From IMG/VR virus record IMGVR_UViG_3300046777_000363, positions 1 to 22,801 of that record: a stretch of 22,801 nucleotides of DNA. The stretch is one strand, 5' to 3'. Below are positions 1-7,311 of the stretch, one piece after another (the first letter of the stretch is position 1; the number at the start of each line of letters is the position of its first letter). The notes below the pieces were generated by a model. The model searched no databases and was not told the DNA's origin. It saw only the letters and a program-made list of their open reading frames with translations. Made by a program: the position numbers and the translations under genes. This stretch comes from a virus.

Positions 1-9
1 GTTTAGATA

Positions 10-492
10 ATGGCTAAGTTAACCGTTGCTGATGAGTTGGAGCAAAAGCGTTCAGAAGAAGCTTTTGATAAGGCTGATGCCCGCTTAAATCAGCGCTTTC
101 TTGCGCGTAGGTTAACTAAGGAAATAGCAGAATCTGAGGCAAAGCATAAGGAAGCCGCAGAGAAAAGGCAGGCGGCAAAAGAGGCAAAAGAACGTAAAGC
201 TGACCCGTTGTACGACGAACGTAAAGCGGCTCGGGCAGAAGCGGAAAAAGGTGCTGTTACTAAGATGGTGGGCGGGGTAAAAGTTACGGAATACCCGTCA
301 GTTGATCCGGTCGAGCGGCGACCTACAGCGCAGTCCTTTGGTGGACGTGGTGGCGGTGGCGGTGGCGGTGCAGGTAGTTTGCTGCGGGAGATGAACCCGC
401 AAAAACTGTACAAAAAAGGCGGTATGGTTTCTGCATCCAAGCGTGCCGATGGTATAGCCCAGCGCGGTAAAACTCGTGGAAGGGTGGTTTAA
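10..492 (+). CDS. Basic coiled-coil, Gly-rich phage protein
   Basis: Unrecognised function, 160 residues. Residues 1-80 are almost entirely charged and Ala-rich (E, K, A, R), consistent with a long helix or coiled coil. A run of seven glycines lies at about residues 114-120. The tail is basic and holds KKGGMVSASKRADG followed by an Arg/Lys/Gly end. The same kind of Gly-Gly basic stretch recurs in other proteins of this window, so I infer a virion or assembly role. The ATG at 10 gives the full ORF; only nine bases precede it, so its ribosome site cannot be judged. Its stop directly abuts the ATG of the next gene, suggesting coupled translation. It could be a scaffold-like, head-completion or DNA-binding protein; the sequence does not decide. 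Confidence 0.7.
   Translation: MAKLTVADELEQKRSEEAFDKADARLNQRFLARRLTKEIAESEAKHKEAAEKRQAAKEAKERKADPLYDERKAARAEAEKGAVTKMVGGVKVTEYPSVDPVERRPTAQSFGGRGGGGGGGAGSLLREMNPQKLYKKGGMVSASKRADGIAQRGKTRGRVV
349..369 (+). repeat. Short GGTGGC tandem repeat coding for polyglycine
   Basis: About three and a half copies of the hexamer ggtggc encode the glycine run at residues 114-120 of the first gene. Gains or losses of whole units would lengthen or shorten the linker without shifting the frame. Confidence 0.7.
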
Positions 493-1233
493 ATGGCAGT
501 CACAACCTCAACGACGGATTTCAACCCGACCCTCAACGATATATTCGAAGAGGCGTTTGAGCGTTGCGGCAGAGAGATGCGTACTGGTTACGACTTTCGT
601 ACTGCGCGGCGCAGCCTGAACTTACTTATTGCCGAGTGGGCAAATCGTGGTATCAACCTGTGGACGATTGAGCAGGGTTCGATTAACTTGGTGCAAGGAC
701 AGACTACCTATGATCTACCTAATGATACCGTTGATCTTTTGGAACATGTTATTCGCACTAATTCCGGACAGGTTTCTAACCAGACTGACCTGAGCATAAC
801 GCGAATTAGCGTTTCTACCTACGCAACTATCCCTAACAAGCTGACACAGGGCCGACCCATTCAGGTGTGGATTAATAGGCAGTCGGGACAGACAACTAAC
901 TTGCCGGGCGCAACTCCTGCGTATCCGCAGATTAATGTCTGGCCTGCCCCCGATCAAGGTCAAGTAGGCAACCCCTACTACGTGTTTTATTACTGGCGGT
1001 TAAAGCGTATCTATGATGCGGGTAACGGTGTGAATGTGCCGGATATTCCGTTCCGCTTCCAAAACTGCCTGATAGCGGGGCTGTCGTATATGCTAGGCAT
1101 GAAACTGCCTGATGTATCGCTTGATCGTATTACACTGTTGAAAGCGCAGTACGATGAGGCATGGGAGTTAGCTGCTGGTGAAGACCGGGAGAAAGCAGCT
1201 GATCGGTTTGTACCGCGTCAGCAGTTTATCTAA
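493..1233 (+). CDS. Head-tail adaptor-like (T7 gp11 / P22 gp4 type) protein
   Basis: 246 residues. It resembles the podoviral adaptor/tail-tubular family that binds beneath the portal and joins head to tail. The N-terminal half is helical (LNDIFEEAFERCG, then ARRSLNLLIAEWANRG). A beta region follows (LVQGQTTYDLPNDTVDLLEHVI), then a strand pattern ending in a Pro-rich turn (INVWPAPDQ) and YYVFYYWRLKRIYDAG. A C-terminal helical part (IAGLSYMLGMKLP onward) is the usual closing element. This order (helical bundle, beta domain, C-terminal helix ending in charged residues) is typical of the fold. Start ATG 493 directly follows the previous stop and lies behind an aaggg-like site. A second adaptor-like gene lies about 0.85 kb downstream. 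Family assignment is from recognised pattern, not a search. Confidence 0.65.
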   Translation: MAVTTSTTDFNPTLNDIFEEAFERCGREMRTGYDFRTARRSLNLLIAEWANRGINLWTIEQGSINLVQGQTTYDLPNDTVDLLEHVIRTNSGQVSNQTDLSITRISVSTYATIPNKLTQGRPIQVWINRQSGQTTNLPGATPAYPQINVWPAPDQGQVGNPYYVFYYWRLKRIYDAGNGVNVPDIPFRFQNCLIAGLSYMLGMKLPDVSLDRITLLKAQYDEAWELAAGEDREKAADRFVPRQQFI

Positions 1234-1235
1234 TT

Positions 1236-1658
1236 ATGGGCAATAGGTTTTCATCCGGCAAAAATGCGATCTCGGAATGTGATCGTTGCGGGTTTCGTTA
1301 CAAACTGAAGCAGTTACGCAGCTTGGTTATTAAGACCAAGAACGTTAACATAATGGTGTGCCCGACTTGCTGGGAACCAGACCATCCGCAGTTGCAGTTA
1401 GGTATGTATCCGGTAGACGATCCGCAGGCAGTACGCAATCCACGCCCGGATAAAAGTTATACCCAAGCAGGCTATACAGGGCTTCAGCTTACATCGGTGC
1501 CTAGTATCAACGTCGATTCGGATGGCGTGCCTAGTGAAGGAAGTAGGCTCATTCAGTGGGGGTGGGCACCAGTGGGGATGGGGGATGACGGTGGCGTCAC
1601 CCCGAACGCGCTGATACCCACAGTGTATGTTGGTACGGTAACTGTAACTATTACGTAG
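1236..1658 (+). CDS. Zinc-ribbon phage protein
   Basis: 140 residues. Two CxxC pairs, C15-DR-C18-G and C42-PT-C45-W, sit about 23 residues apart, as in a zinc ribbon, so the N-terminal third probably binds one zinc ion. Basic residues between the pairs (KLKQLRSLVIKTKN) could contact nucleic acid. The remainder is Pro/Gly-rich and ends in a beta-strand-like tail (TVYVGTVTVTIT). Small proteins of this layout occur near adaptor genes in environmental phages, but no function is established to my knowledge. It starts three bases after the upstream stop with no clear Shine-Dalgarno site, so it is probably translated by coupling. The location argues for a head-completion role more than for a transcription regulator, but neither is shown. 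Confidence 0.65.
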   Translation: MGNRFSSGKNAISECDRCGFRYKLKQLRSLVIKTKNVNIMVCPTCWEPDHPQLQLGMYPVDDPQAVRNPRPDKSYTQAGYTGLQLTSVPSINVDSDGVPSEGSRLIQWGWAPVGMGDDGGVTPNALIPTVYVGTVTVTIT

Positions 1659-1666
1659 GAGTAATT

Positions 1667-1825
1667 ATGGATAGCATGAAGAAAGTAGCCAAAGCTGAGG
1701 TCAAAGCGCACGAGAAGCGCATGCACAAGATGGCAAAAGGTGGCGTGACCGGTGAAGCTATGAAAAAGATGGGTCGTAACATGGCGCGTGCTATGAACCA
1801 GCGCGGCGGTGGACGGGGCCGATAA
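1667..1825 (+). CDS. 52-residue basic, Gly-rich small protein
   Basis: A short ORF that closes the gap between its neighbours: ATG at 1667, stop TAA at 1823-1825. A good ribosome site (taggag, 1656-1661) lies six bases before the start. The product is strongly basic and helical at first (MDSMKKVAKAEVKAHEKR), has an AKGGVTGEAMKKMG segment in the middle, and ends in an Arg/Gly tail (QRGGGRGR). The TAATG overlap with the next gene suggests coupling. Composition and the Gly-Gly segment resemble the tail of the 160-residue protein at the window start. I infer a small virion-associated or DNA-contacting protein; no known domain is seen. Confidence 0.7.
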   Translation: MDSMKKVAKAEVKAHEKRMHKMAKGGVTGEAMKKMGRNMARAMNQRGGGRGR

Positions 1826-2082
1826 TGGCTAAATTTTCACAAAAGCAGGGCGGCAAAGAAGTAGGCCAAGCTGCGGTTTACGCGGAGCCACATACTATGG
1901 ACGCTAAAAAAGTAAAACCTCAGGTGCCAGAAAAGACTGGCGCTGCTTGCATGAACGAGATGAACATCTCGGTGGGTAGCATGAGCAAAGGTAACTATCC
2001 AGAGGCAAAGACTTCCGGGATCAAGATTCGTGGTACCGGCGCAGCAACTAAGGGAACAATGGCTCGTGGCCCGATGGGGTAA
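1825..2082 (+). CDS. Small basic phage protein of unknown function
   Basis: 85 residues, overlapping the previous stop by one base. It is Lys/Gly/Ala-rich with no hydrophobic core segment. The last third, SGIKIRGTGAATKGTMARG, is a basic Gly/Thr stretch of a kind I recognise at the end of small proteins beside phage adaptor genes. One cysteine (ACMNEMN) is present but there is no metal-binding pair. A two-base gap separates it from the SU10-type adaptor gene, so the two are very probably made together. It may be a virion component or an assembly factor; nothing in the sequence settles this. Confidence 0.65.
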   Translation: MAKFSQKQGGKEVGQAAVYAEPHTMDAKKVKPQVPEKTGAACMNEMNISVGSMSKGNYPEAKTSGIKIRGTGAATKGTMARGPMG

Positions 2083-2084
2083 TA

Positions 2085-2714
2085 ATGAACTACAGCGAAC
2101 TGAAGGCAACAATTCAGGACTACTGCGAGAATACATTTACTGATCCGCAGCTAGCCACTTTTACGGAGCAAGCCGAGCAAAAGATATACAACTCGGTGCA
2201 GATTTCTGCGCTTCGCAAAAACGCCACTAGCAATTGCACGATAGGTAATAACTATATCTCTGCACCGCAGGACTATTTGTCTGTCTTCTCTTTTGCTGTT
2301 ATCGATCCCGTACACGGGTACAAGTACTTGCTAAACAAAGATGTGAACTACATTCGTGAAGCGTACCCTTCTCCCGCAGATACTGGCCTCCCGCTGTACT
2401 ACGCATTCTTTGACCAGAACACTTTCATTATCGGGCCTACTCCTGATGCGGGCTACGAAGTCGAGCTGCATTACTTCTACTATCCGGAGTCTATTGTTAC
2501 CGCAGGTAATACATGGCTAGGTGATGAGTTTGATTCTGCGTTGCTGAACGCGGCGTTGGTCGAAGCAATCACCTTTATGAAGGGTGAAGAAGATTTGGTG
2601 AAGTTATACCTTGAACGATATAACGCCGCTATGGAACTGCTGAAAAACCTCGGGGATGCCAAGCAGCGTATGGATGCGTACAGAGACGGGCAACTTCGGT
2701 TGCCTGTGCGATAG
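2085..2714 (+). CDS. Phage adaptor protein, SU10-type
   Basis: 209 residues. It matches the pattern of the SU10-type phage adaptor family, which forms a ring between portal and tail nozzle. The N-terminal helix (NYSELKATIQDYCENTF), then FTEQAEQKIYNSVQISALR, is characteristic. A small beta domain follows (NNYISAPQDYLSVFSFAV, then FFDQNTFIIGPTPDAGYEVELH). It closes with a helical end (FDSALLNAALVEAITFMKGE and KLYLERYNAAMELL). Length is normal for the family. The start at 2085 is preceded by ggggt and follows the previous stop by two bases. The broad layout parallels the 246-residue protein upstream, so the virion may use two stacked adaptor rings. Confidence 0.8.
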   Translation: MNYSELKATIQDYCENTFTDPQLATFTEQAEQKIYNSVQISALRKNATSNCTIGNNYISAPQDYLSVFSFAVIDPVHGYKYLLNKDVNYIREAYPSPADTGLPLYYAFFDQNTFIIGPTPDAGYEVELHYFYYPESIVTAGNTWLGDEFDSALLNAALVEAITFMKGEEDLVKLYLERYNAAMELLKNLGDAKQRMDAYRDGQLRLPVR

Positions 2715-2723
2715 AGGAATTAA

Positions 2724-3161
2724 ATGGCGATTTCGCAGACAGCGTGCACAAGTTTTAAACAAGAGTTGGCGCAGGGTGTACACAACTTCGGCCCCACGTC
2801 GCCTGATGTTTTTAAACTTGCGCTGTACACCGGCTTGGCTAACCTCAACGCAAACACTACAGTATATGTGCTTGCGGATGAAGTTTCAGGTACGGGGTAT
2901 ACGCCGGGTGGAAATACGCTAACTATTTCGCAAGCACCGATTGTTGACTCAACTTTTGGGGTGGCGTACTGGTCGTTTGCAAATACATCGTGGCCTGCAT
3001 CGAGTTTTACGGCTCGCGGTGCTTTGATCTATAACAGCAGCAAAGGTAACAAAGCAGTAGCAGTGCTGGATTTTGGATCGGACAAAACATCGAACAATTC
3101 TACGTTCAATGTTCAGTTCCCGGTTGTAGCCGCTAACACAGCTATATTGAGGATCAAATGA
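2724..3161 (+). CDS. Beta-rich virion protein, copy A of a duplicated pair
   Basis: 145 residues. It begins MAISQTACTSFKQELAQGVH and carries VFKLALYTG, GYTPGGNTL, SFTARGALIYN, AVLDFGSDK and a C-terminal ILRIK strand. The same landmarks occur in the same order in the 152-residue protein encoded from 3449, so the two are paralogues. The family is common among small structural genes of environmental phages; I infer a decoration, tail or fibre-attachment protein with an immunoglobulin-like or jelly-roll beta fold. A good ribosome site (agagg) precedes the ATG. The stop overlaps the next start as ATGA. No transmembrane segment or signal peptide is visible. Confidence 0.7.
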   Translation: MAISQTACTSFKQELAQGVHNFGPTSPDVFKLALYTGLANLNANTTVYVLADEVSGTGYTPGGNTLTISQAPIVDSTFGVAYWSFANTSWPASSFTARGALIYNSSKGNKAVAVLDFGSDKTSNNSTFNVQFPVVAANTAILRIK

Positions 3162-3448
3162 TAGGACATCCTGCTGACATTTCAGTAAACCAGCCCGTGG
3201 TACATATAGTTAACAACCGGGGCTTTAACCCTGAAGAGTTAGCAGATTTTGCAGTAGATAAAATTATATCGATAGCAGATACAGCGGCCCCGGAGATCAA
3301 AGCACAGGCAGAAGCATTTAAGAACCACATGCGTAGCGTAATAAGGTTTTACCTTACAGCGGCGGTGCAGAGTGACCGGACTACGATAAGTAATAGGTTA
3401 AGAGAGATGGGGCACCAAGAGGTCGCTTCCGTTATCAGGAGTATTTAA
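3158..3448 (+). CDS. Conserved small phage protein, function unknown
   Basis: 96 residues, lodged between the two paralogous beta-rich genes. An N-terminal strand region (VVHIVNNRGFNPEELADF) is followed by mainly helical sequence (IKAQAEAFKNHMRSVIRFYL, then ISNRLREMGHQEVASVIRSI). There is no cysteine pair, nucleotide-binding loop or membrane segment. It has a gagga ribosome site and starts with a four-base ATGA overlap with copy A; copy B begins at the base after its stop. The context suggests co-expression with the pair and perhaps a complex or chaperone role, which is inference only. Confidence 0.7.
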   Translation: MIGHPADISVNQPVVHIVNNRGFNPEELADFAVDKIISIADTAAPEIKAQAEAFKNHMRSVIRFYLTAAVQSDRTTISNRLREMGHQEVASVIRSI

Positions 3449-3907
3449 ATGGCTATCACTCAAGGCGTATCTAACAGCTTCAAGCAAGAACTCTTTCTTG
3501 GGGTACATGATTTCCGGGCTACCGGGGGTGATACGTTTAAATTTGCGTTGTATACCTCGGCTGCAAACATCGGCCCTACCACCACTGCATATACCATTTC
3601 AGGTGAGTCGGTAGGGCTTAACTACCCGCCGGGTGGTGCTACGCTTACTAGTCTGGGTACGTTCTTATCCGGTAGCACATCGTTCATTGATTTTCAGGAT
3701 TTTATTTTTACCAATGTAACGGTGACTGCACGTGGGGCGATGATCTACAACACGACCCCTTCGGCGCAGAGCAACGCAAACACGCCGTTGACCAACCCAT
3801 CCGTGTGTATTTTTGACTTTGGGGGTGATAAGCAGGCTATTGCTGGAGATATGAATGTTATCTTCCCGGCTCCTACTGCTACCTCCGCACTTATAAGGAT
3901 CACATAA
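3449..3907 (+). CDS. Beta-rich virion protein, copy B of a duplicated pair
   Basis: 152 residues, paralogous to the 145-residue protein encoded from 2724. Shared landmarks are MAI-Q plus SFKQEL near the start, GVHDF, FKFALYT, NYPPGGATLT, TARGAMIYN, IFDFGGDK and the ending ALIRIT. Copy B carries an extra loop (TTPSAQSNANTPLTNPS) between the IYN strand and the DFGGDK segment, the clearest length difference. Ribosome site aggag. The stop overlaps the next ATG (TAATG). A structural, surface-exposed role such as decoration or tail protein is inferred from the duplication, the beta-rich composition and the place in the late operon. Confidence 0.7.
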   Translation: MAITQGVSNSFKQELFLGVHDFRATGGDTFKFALYTSAANIGPTTTAYTISGESVGLNYPPGGATLTSLGTFLSGSTSFIDFQDFIFTNVTVTARGAMIYNTTPSAQSNANTPLTNPSVCIFDFGGDKQAIAGDMNVIFPAPTATSALIRIT

Positions 3908-4293
3908 TGGCCCTCGTCGTTGCGGATCGCGTACAGGAAACTAGCTCCACTTCGGGGCTATTCGACTTTACCCTAGACGGTGCAACGTCTGGCTATCAGT
4001 CGTTTAATACCGGTAGAGGTGTATCAAACACCACTTACTATTGCGCGTACAACTCCAACCTTACTTTGAATGAATGGGAAGTGGGGGTAGCTACACTGTC
4101 TACTTCTAGTCTTTTGGCGCGTACGACGGTGCTGGATAGTTCAGCAGGTGGGGCTAAGGTAAATTTTTCAGCCGGGGTGAAATTAGTATTCTGTACTTAC
4201 CCGGCAGAACGTGCGGTATATAAAGATGCGGCAAACATACCGCCGTATGAGACAGATAACGAAGCGGTGGCTATCGCCATTGTGATGGGGTAA
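3907..4293 (+). CDS. Conserved phage structural-like protein
   Basis: 128 residues. It begins MALVVADRVQETSSTSGLFD and contains a GYQSF segment, LLARTTVLDSSAGGAKVNFS, and LVFCTYPAERAVY. These landmarks belong to a small phage family I recognise from many environmental tailed phages, usually next to fibre genes; a biochemical role is not established as far as I know. Strongly beta in character with Thr/Ser-rich turns. It overlaps copy B by one base, is preceded by aagga, and is followed three bases later by the next gene. Likely a virion surface or fibre-accessory component. Confidence 0.65.
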   Translation: MALVVADRVQETSSTSGLFDFTLDGATSGYQSFNTGRGVSNTTYYCAYNSNLTLNEWEVGVATLSTSSLLARTTVLDSSAGGAKVNFSAGVKLVFCTYPAERAVYKDAANIPPYETDNEAVAIAIVMG

Positions 4294-4296
4294 ATC

Positions 4297-4626
4297 ATGG
4301 CAACTACGTTTAAAAATTATCTTACGTCTAACGTTGGCACAGTAGCTACCACTGTAGCAACCGGTGGCTCTAACCAAACTTCGGTTTATAGCTTGTCGTT
4401 AGCAAATATTAAGACGCCTGCGGCTACCGTAACAGCAAGTGTTACCCTGACTTCCGGGCCGACCACTGTGCATCTTTGTAAGGATATCCCTATCCCGGCG
4501 GGTAGCGCTGCGTTGGTGGTAGGCGCTCCGCAGAAGATTGCGCTGGAAAACGGCGACATTATCCAAGTTACTGCGTCAGTTGCCGCAGCTGTTGACGTAC
4601 TAGTTTCTACCGTTGAACTGAATTAA
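4297..4626 (+). CDS. Conserved small beta phage protein
   Basis: 109 residues. It starts MATTFKNYLTSNVGT and shows alternating hydrophobic strands (VYSLSLANI, ATVTASVTLTSG, TTVHLCKDIPIPAG, ALENGDIIQVTASV, VDVLVSTVEL), as in a small all-beta sandwich. The KDIPIPAGSA and LENGDIIQV elements are typical of a family found beside fibre genes in environmental phages. The role is probably structural (neck, decoration or fibre base). A ggggt site precedes the start. No catalytic motif, membrane helix or coiled coil is visible. Confidence 0.65.
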   Translation: MATTFKNYLTSNVGTVATTVATGGSNQTSVYSLSLANIKTPAATVTASVTLTSGPTTVHLCKDIPIPAGSAALVVGAPQKIALENGDIIQVTASVAAAVDVLVSTVELN

Positions 4627-4635
4627 GGTGTAGCC

Positions 4636-7053
4636 ATGGCAAACTATATTGGAAAAGAACCTACCCCAGTACCGCTTTCAACTGCGGACTATCAGGATGG
4701 CTCAATCACAGGTGTCAAGCTCGCACCTAACGCAGCATCAACCAACTTGGGTTTCGTACCGTTTGATCCTGCAACAGGCGGCACAATTAACGGGGCAACT
4801 AACTTTGCGGGTAACGTTGGTATTAATGGCGTTACAACAGTAGAGGATTTGGTTGTTAACAATCCGGCGGATTTTAACGACACACTTAATGTTGATGGCG
4901 CGGCTACGTTTGGCAATACAGTGCTGTTGGATGCTGACCCCACTTTGCCGCTACAAGCTGCCACTAAGCAGTACGTAGATAACAACTTTCAGCTATCTAC
5001 TGGTTTAGCAGGGCAAACCTTAACTTCGGCAGGAGTTGCGCTGACCAACGCTTCGGCGCGAATGATTGAGTACACTACGGTCGATGAGTTTGCCACTATC
5101 ACCCTACCTAACGCCACTACCTTGACTGTAGCTAATGGTAAGTTTGTATTTCACAACGATGGCGCTAACCCGATTGGCGTATATGACTTTACCGGTAGAT
5201 TAATTGGTGCTATTGGCCCGTCTTCTACAGCCACTTTGTATCTGTACGATATAACTACTTCGGCAGGTAGCTGGAGTATTGTTGGGTCTGATGTTCGTCC
5301 ATTCTTCGTTAACAACACTGCTTATCTACCGGCGGGAGTAACAGCCGCAAACAGTACATTAGCCGCTACTGACTTCGCTACTGTGATAAAGATGAGCGCT
5401 AACGTATACGTTGTTATTGCAAGAGATACTACAGCGGCCAACAACGAAACTTACGCGCACGTAATTGATACAAGTACTAAGCCCGCCACAGTGGGGGCAA
5501 GAACAGTTGTTGGCCCGCTAAGCTCGTCTGGTGTAGGCGCTACGGCTACTGTGGCTTTTGCGTACCCGATCAACGCTACAAATTTGTTTGTAGGTAACGG
5601 ATTTAGTGCGTCTGCATTTGCGACTCTTACGCTCGTCGGTACTACTATAACCGTATCCGCTGCTATCAATATTGGTATGGCGGCTAGCCCATTTCTTACT
5701 AACAATAGTTCTAACTCTGAGTTGCAAGCGATTATACCGTTGCATGTTACAACTGTAGGCGGTGTCAATTACGCAGATATATTTGTAGCAGCTATTGCAA
5801 CGGCAGGTGCCGTGCCAAACTTTTTCGTGTTTAAATTTAACACTACTATTACACCTACGCCTGCATTTAGCCCTGCTGCCGCTGTCATTAACGGCACAGT
5901 CGCAGCAGCTACCGGCGGTACAGGCGCTTTTGATATGCGGGCTATTACTTACGATGCAGGCACAGGTGTGGGGTCAGTTGGGTGCGTGCATGGAACCGCA
6001 GCGGCGGCACCTTTTGGATTAGTGTTTAACAAGATTGTCGTTACAAAAAACGCCCCAGCACTAGCACCGACGTTTACTGTGTCTTCCGCTACCATAGCGG
6101 GCACAATGCCCGGCCAATTAAACTTTGGATGGGCACCTAACTACGCATCTCCTAACGAAGGTTGTGTTTTTTACTACCAGAATACGAGCCTTATTCCAGC
6201 GTATACCCTTGTATCAGGGTTGTTGCCCGCTAACACTTTTGCGTCAAGCGCAATTGTCCCTGTTGCTGCCTCTCCGGCGGGTGTAGCAGGGGGTTTCTCG
6301 CGCCAGCCTTCAACTGGTGGTGTTGCGACGGGTCTAATTGGTAACTCTCGCGGCTTGTTGTTTGATTACTGGCGTAACGGGTCATGGCGTGCGTATGTCA
6401 TGACAGCTACAGGAACTGGCTTTGTCAAAATCGTTAGTACTGGCGCTCTTACATCTAACCAATTTTTGGCCGATATTGCTGTGCCTGAAGGCGCTAACAC
6501 AGCGGTGTCTAGTATGGCGCTAATTGGAACGCCTTCTGCCAGAGACTTATATTACGTACCAGATACGACTGCTTACACGCCTCCTGCGGTTGCTATTTTG
6601 TGTTCGTCTGCGCCTACCCCTGCGGCGGGTGCTAACGGCGGCGCTAAGATTTATGTATGCGTAGAAAACCCGGGTAATCAAAAAATTGATTACAAAGACA
6701 CGTTTGCACCGTCAACTTTTGTTATTCGTGACTCGACGCCTACGTTAATTGGCTATCAGCAGTTGTCTACGCTTAACGGTTTCTTCATGGTACCGGCGGG
6801 TGTAGCTACGGCCACTACCACTACGCAGTCTGGTTTTAATACATGGGCTGCGTTTAAGCTTAATAGCGACGGTAGCTTGGCATACTATGGCAACTGGCCT
6901 TTACCAATGAAAGTAGTCAACGAACTGTGTTTTAACACTCAGTTTGTTCGCCAAAACACTGAAATTGTTACGGTAAATAACGCTACGGGCTTTAACCTCA
7001 CGCAGTCTGTTGCTCAGCGTGAGTTTGTTCGTATCGATACTGTGTTTGAATAA
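4636..7053 (+). CDS. Tail fibre-like protein
   Basis: 805 residues. The N-terminus (MANYIGKEPTPVPLSTADYQ, then GSITGVKLAP) is of the kind found on phage fibres that attach to the tail. Repeated short strands such as GINGVTTVEDLVV and LNVDGAATFGNTVL follow, then DPTLPLQAATKQYVDNN at residues 101-117, a hallmark of phage fibre N-terminal regions. From about residue 220 to the end lie repeated blade-like strand units (for example VIKMSANVYVVIARD, TNLFVGNGFSASA, VAFAYPIN), suggesting a beta-propeller or similar receptor-binding head; that is inference. Ribosome site aagg. It is the first of three long fibre candidates in a row. Confidence 0.8.
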   Translation: MANYIGKEPTPVPLSTADYQDGSITGVKLAPNAASTNLGFVPFDPATGGTINGATNFAGNVGINGVTTVEDLVVNNPADFNDTLNVDGAATFGNTVLLDADPTLPLQAATKQYVDNNFQLSTGLAGQTLTSAGVALTNASARMIEYTTVDEFATITLPNATTLTVANGKFVFHNDGANPIGVYDFTGRLIGAIGPSSTATLYLYDITTSAGSWSIVGSDVRPFFVNNTAYLPAGVTAANSTLAATDFATVIKMSANVYVVIARDTTAANNETYAHVIDTSTKPATVGARTVVGPLSSSGVGATATVAFAYPINATNLFVGNGFSASAFATLTLVGTTITVSAAINIGMAASPFLTNNSSNSELQAIIPLHVTTVGGVNYADIFVAAIATAGAVPNFFVFKFNTTITPTPAFSPAAAVINGTVAAATGGTGAFDMRAITYDAGTGVGSVGCVHGTAAAAPFGLVFNKIVVTKNAPALAPTFTVSSATIAGTMPGQLNFGWAPNYASPNEGCVFYYQNTSLIPAYTLVSGLLPANTFASSAIVPVAASPAGVAGGFSRQPSTGGVATGLIGNSRGLLFDYWRNGSWRAYVMTATGTGFVKIVSTGALTSNQFLADIAVPEGANTAVSSMALIGTPSARDLYYVPDTTAYTPPAVAILCSSAPTPAAGANGGAKIYVCVENPGNQKIDYKDTFAPSTFVIRDSTPTLIGYQQLSTLNGFFMVPAGVATATTTTQSGFNTWAAFKLNSDGSLAYYGNWPLPMKVVNELCFNTQFVRQNTEIVTVNNATGFNLTQSVAQREFVRIDTVFE

Positions 7054-7055
7054 CT

Positions 7056-7304
7056 ATGGCTTTTTCCGACTCGTCATTTTCCGCTGCCTCGTTTTCGGGG
7101 CAGGTTAACACTGCTAACTATATTTCGTTAGCAAGTTTTGGTTTACTTACGAGTCTTGGCTATACACAAATTACTACCGCGTTAAATGTTAACGTCACGG
7201 TAGACCCAGCTAGTTTGCAATTAATAATGTCTTACAACCCGAAACCACCATGGGTTGATGTAGATGATGAAGCCATTAACGTGTGGACTCCTGTTGCTAC
7301 GTAG
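7056..7304 (+). CDS. Small hypothetical protein between fibre genes
   Basis: 82 residues, unrecognised. A Ser/Phe/Ala-rich start (MAFSDSSFSAASFSGQ) is followed by beta-like segments and a short acidic, Trp-containing end (PKPPWVDVDDEAINVWTP). It begins two bases after the fibre stop with no clear Shine-Dalgarno, so it probably depends on coupling, and ends seven bases before the next fibre gene. The position suggests a fibre accessory or assembly protein, or a small module joining two fibres. No membrane helix or cysteine is seen. Confidence 0.6.
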   Translation: MAFSDSSFSAASFSGQVNTANYISLASFGLLTSLGYTQITTALNVNVTVDPASLQLIMSYNPKPPWVDVDDEAINVWTPVAT

Positions 7305-7311
7305 GTAAATT

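Noticed and set aside
2306-2318. Small hairpin cccgt-ac-acggg
   Set aside because: Loop of two bases within the adaptor coding sequence, with no T tract; not a credible terminator.
2656-2922. 88-residue + strand frame spanning the end of the adaptor and the start of copy A
   Set aside because: It overlaps two well-supported genes in another frame and its product is Arg/Trp/Cys-rich without recognisable features.
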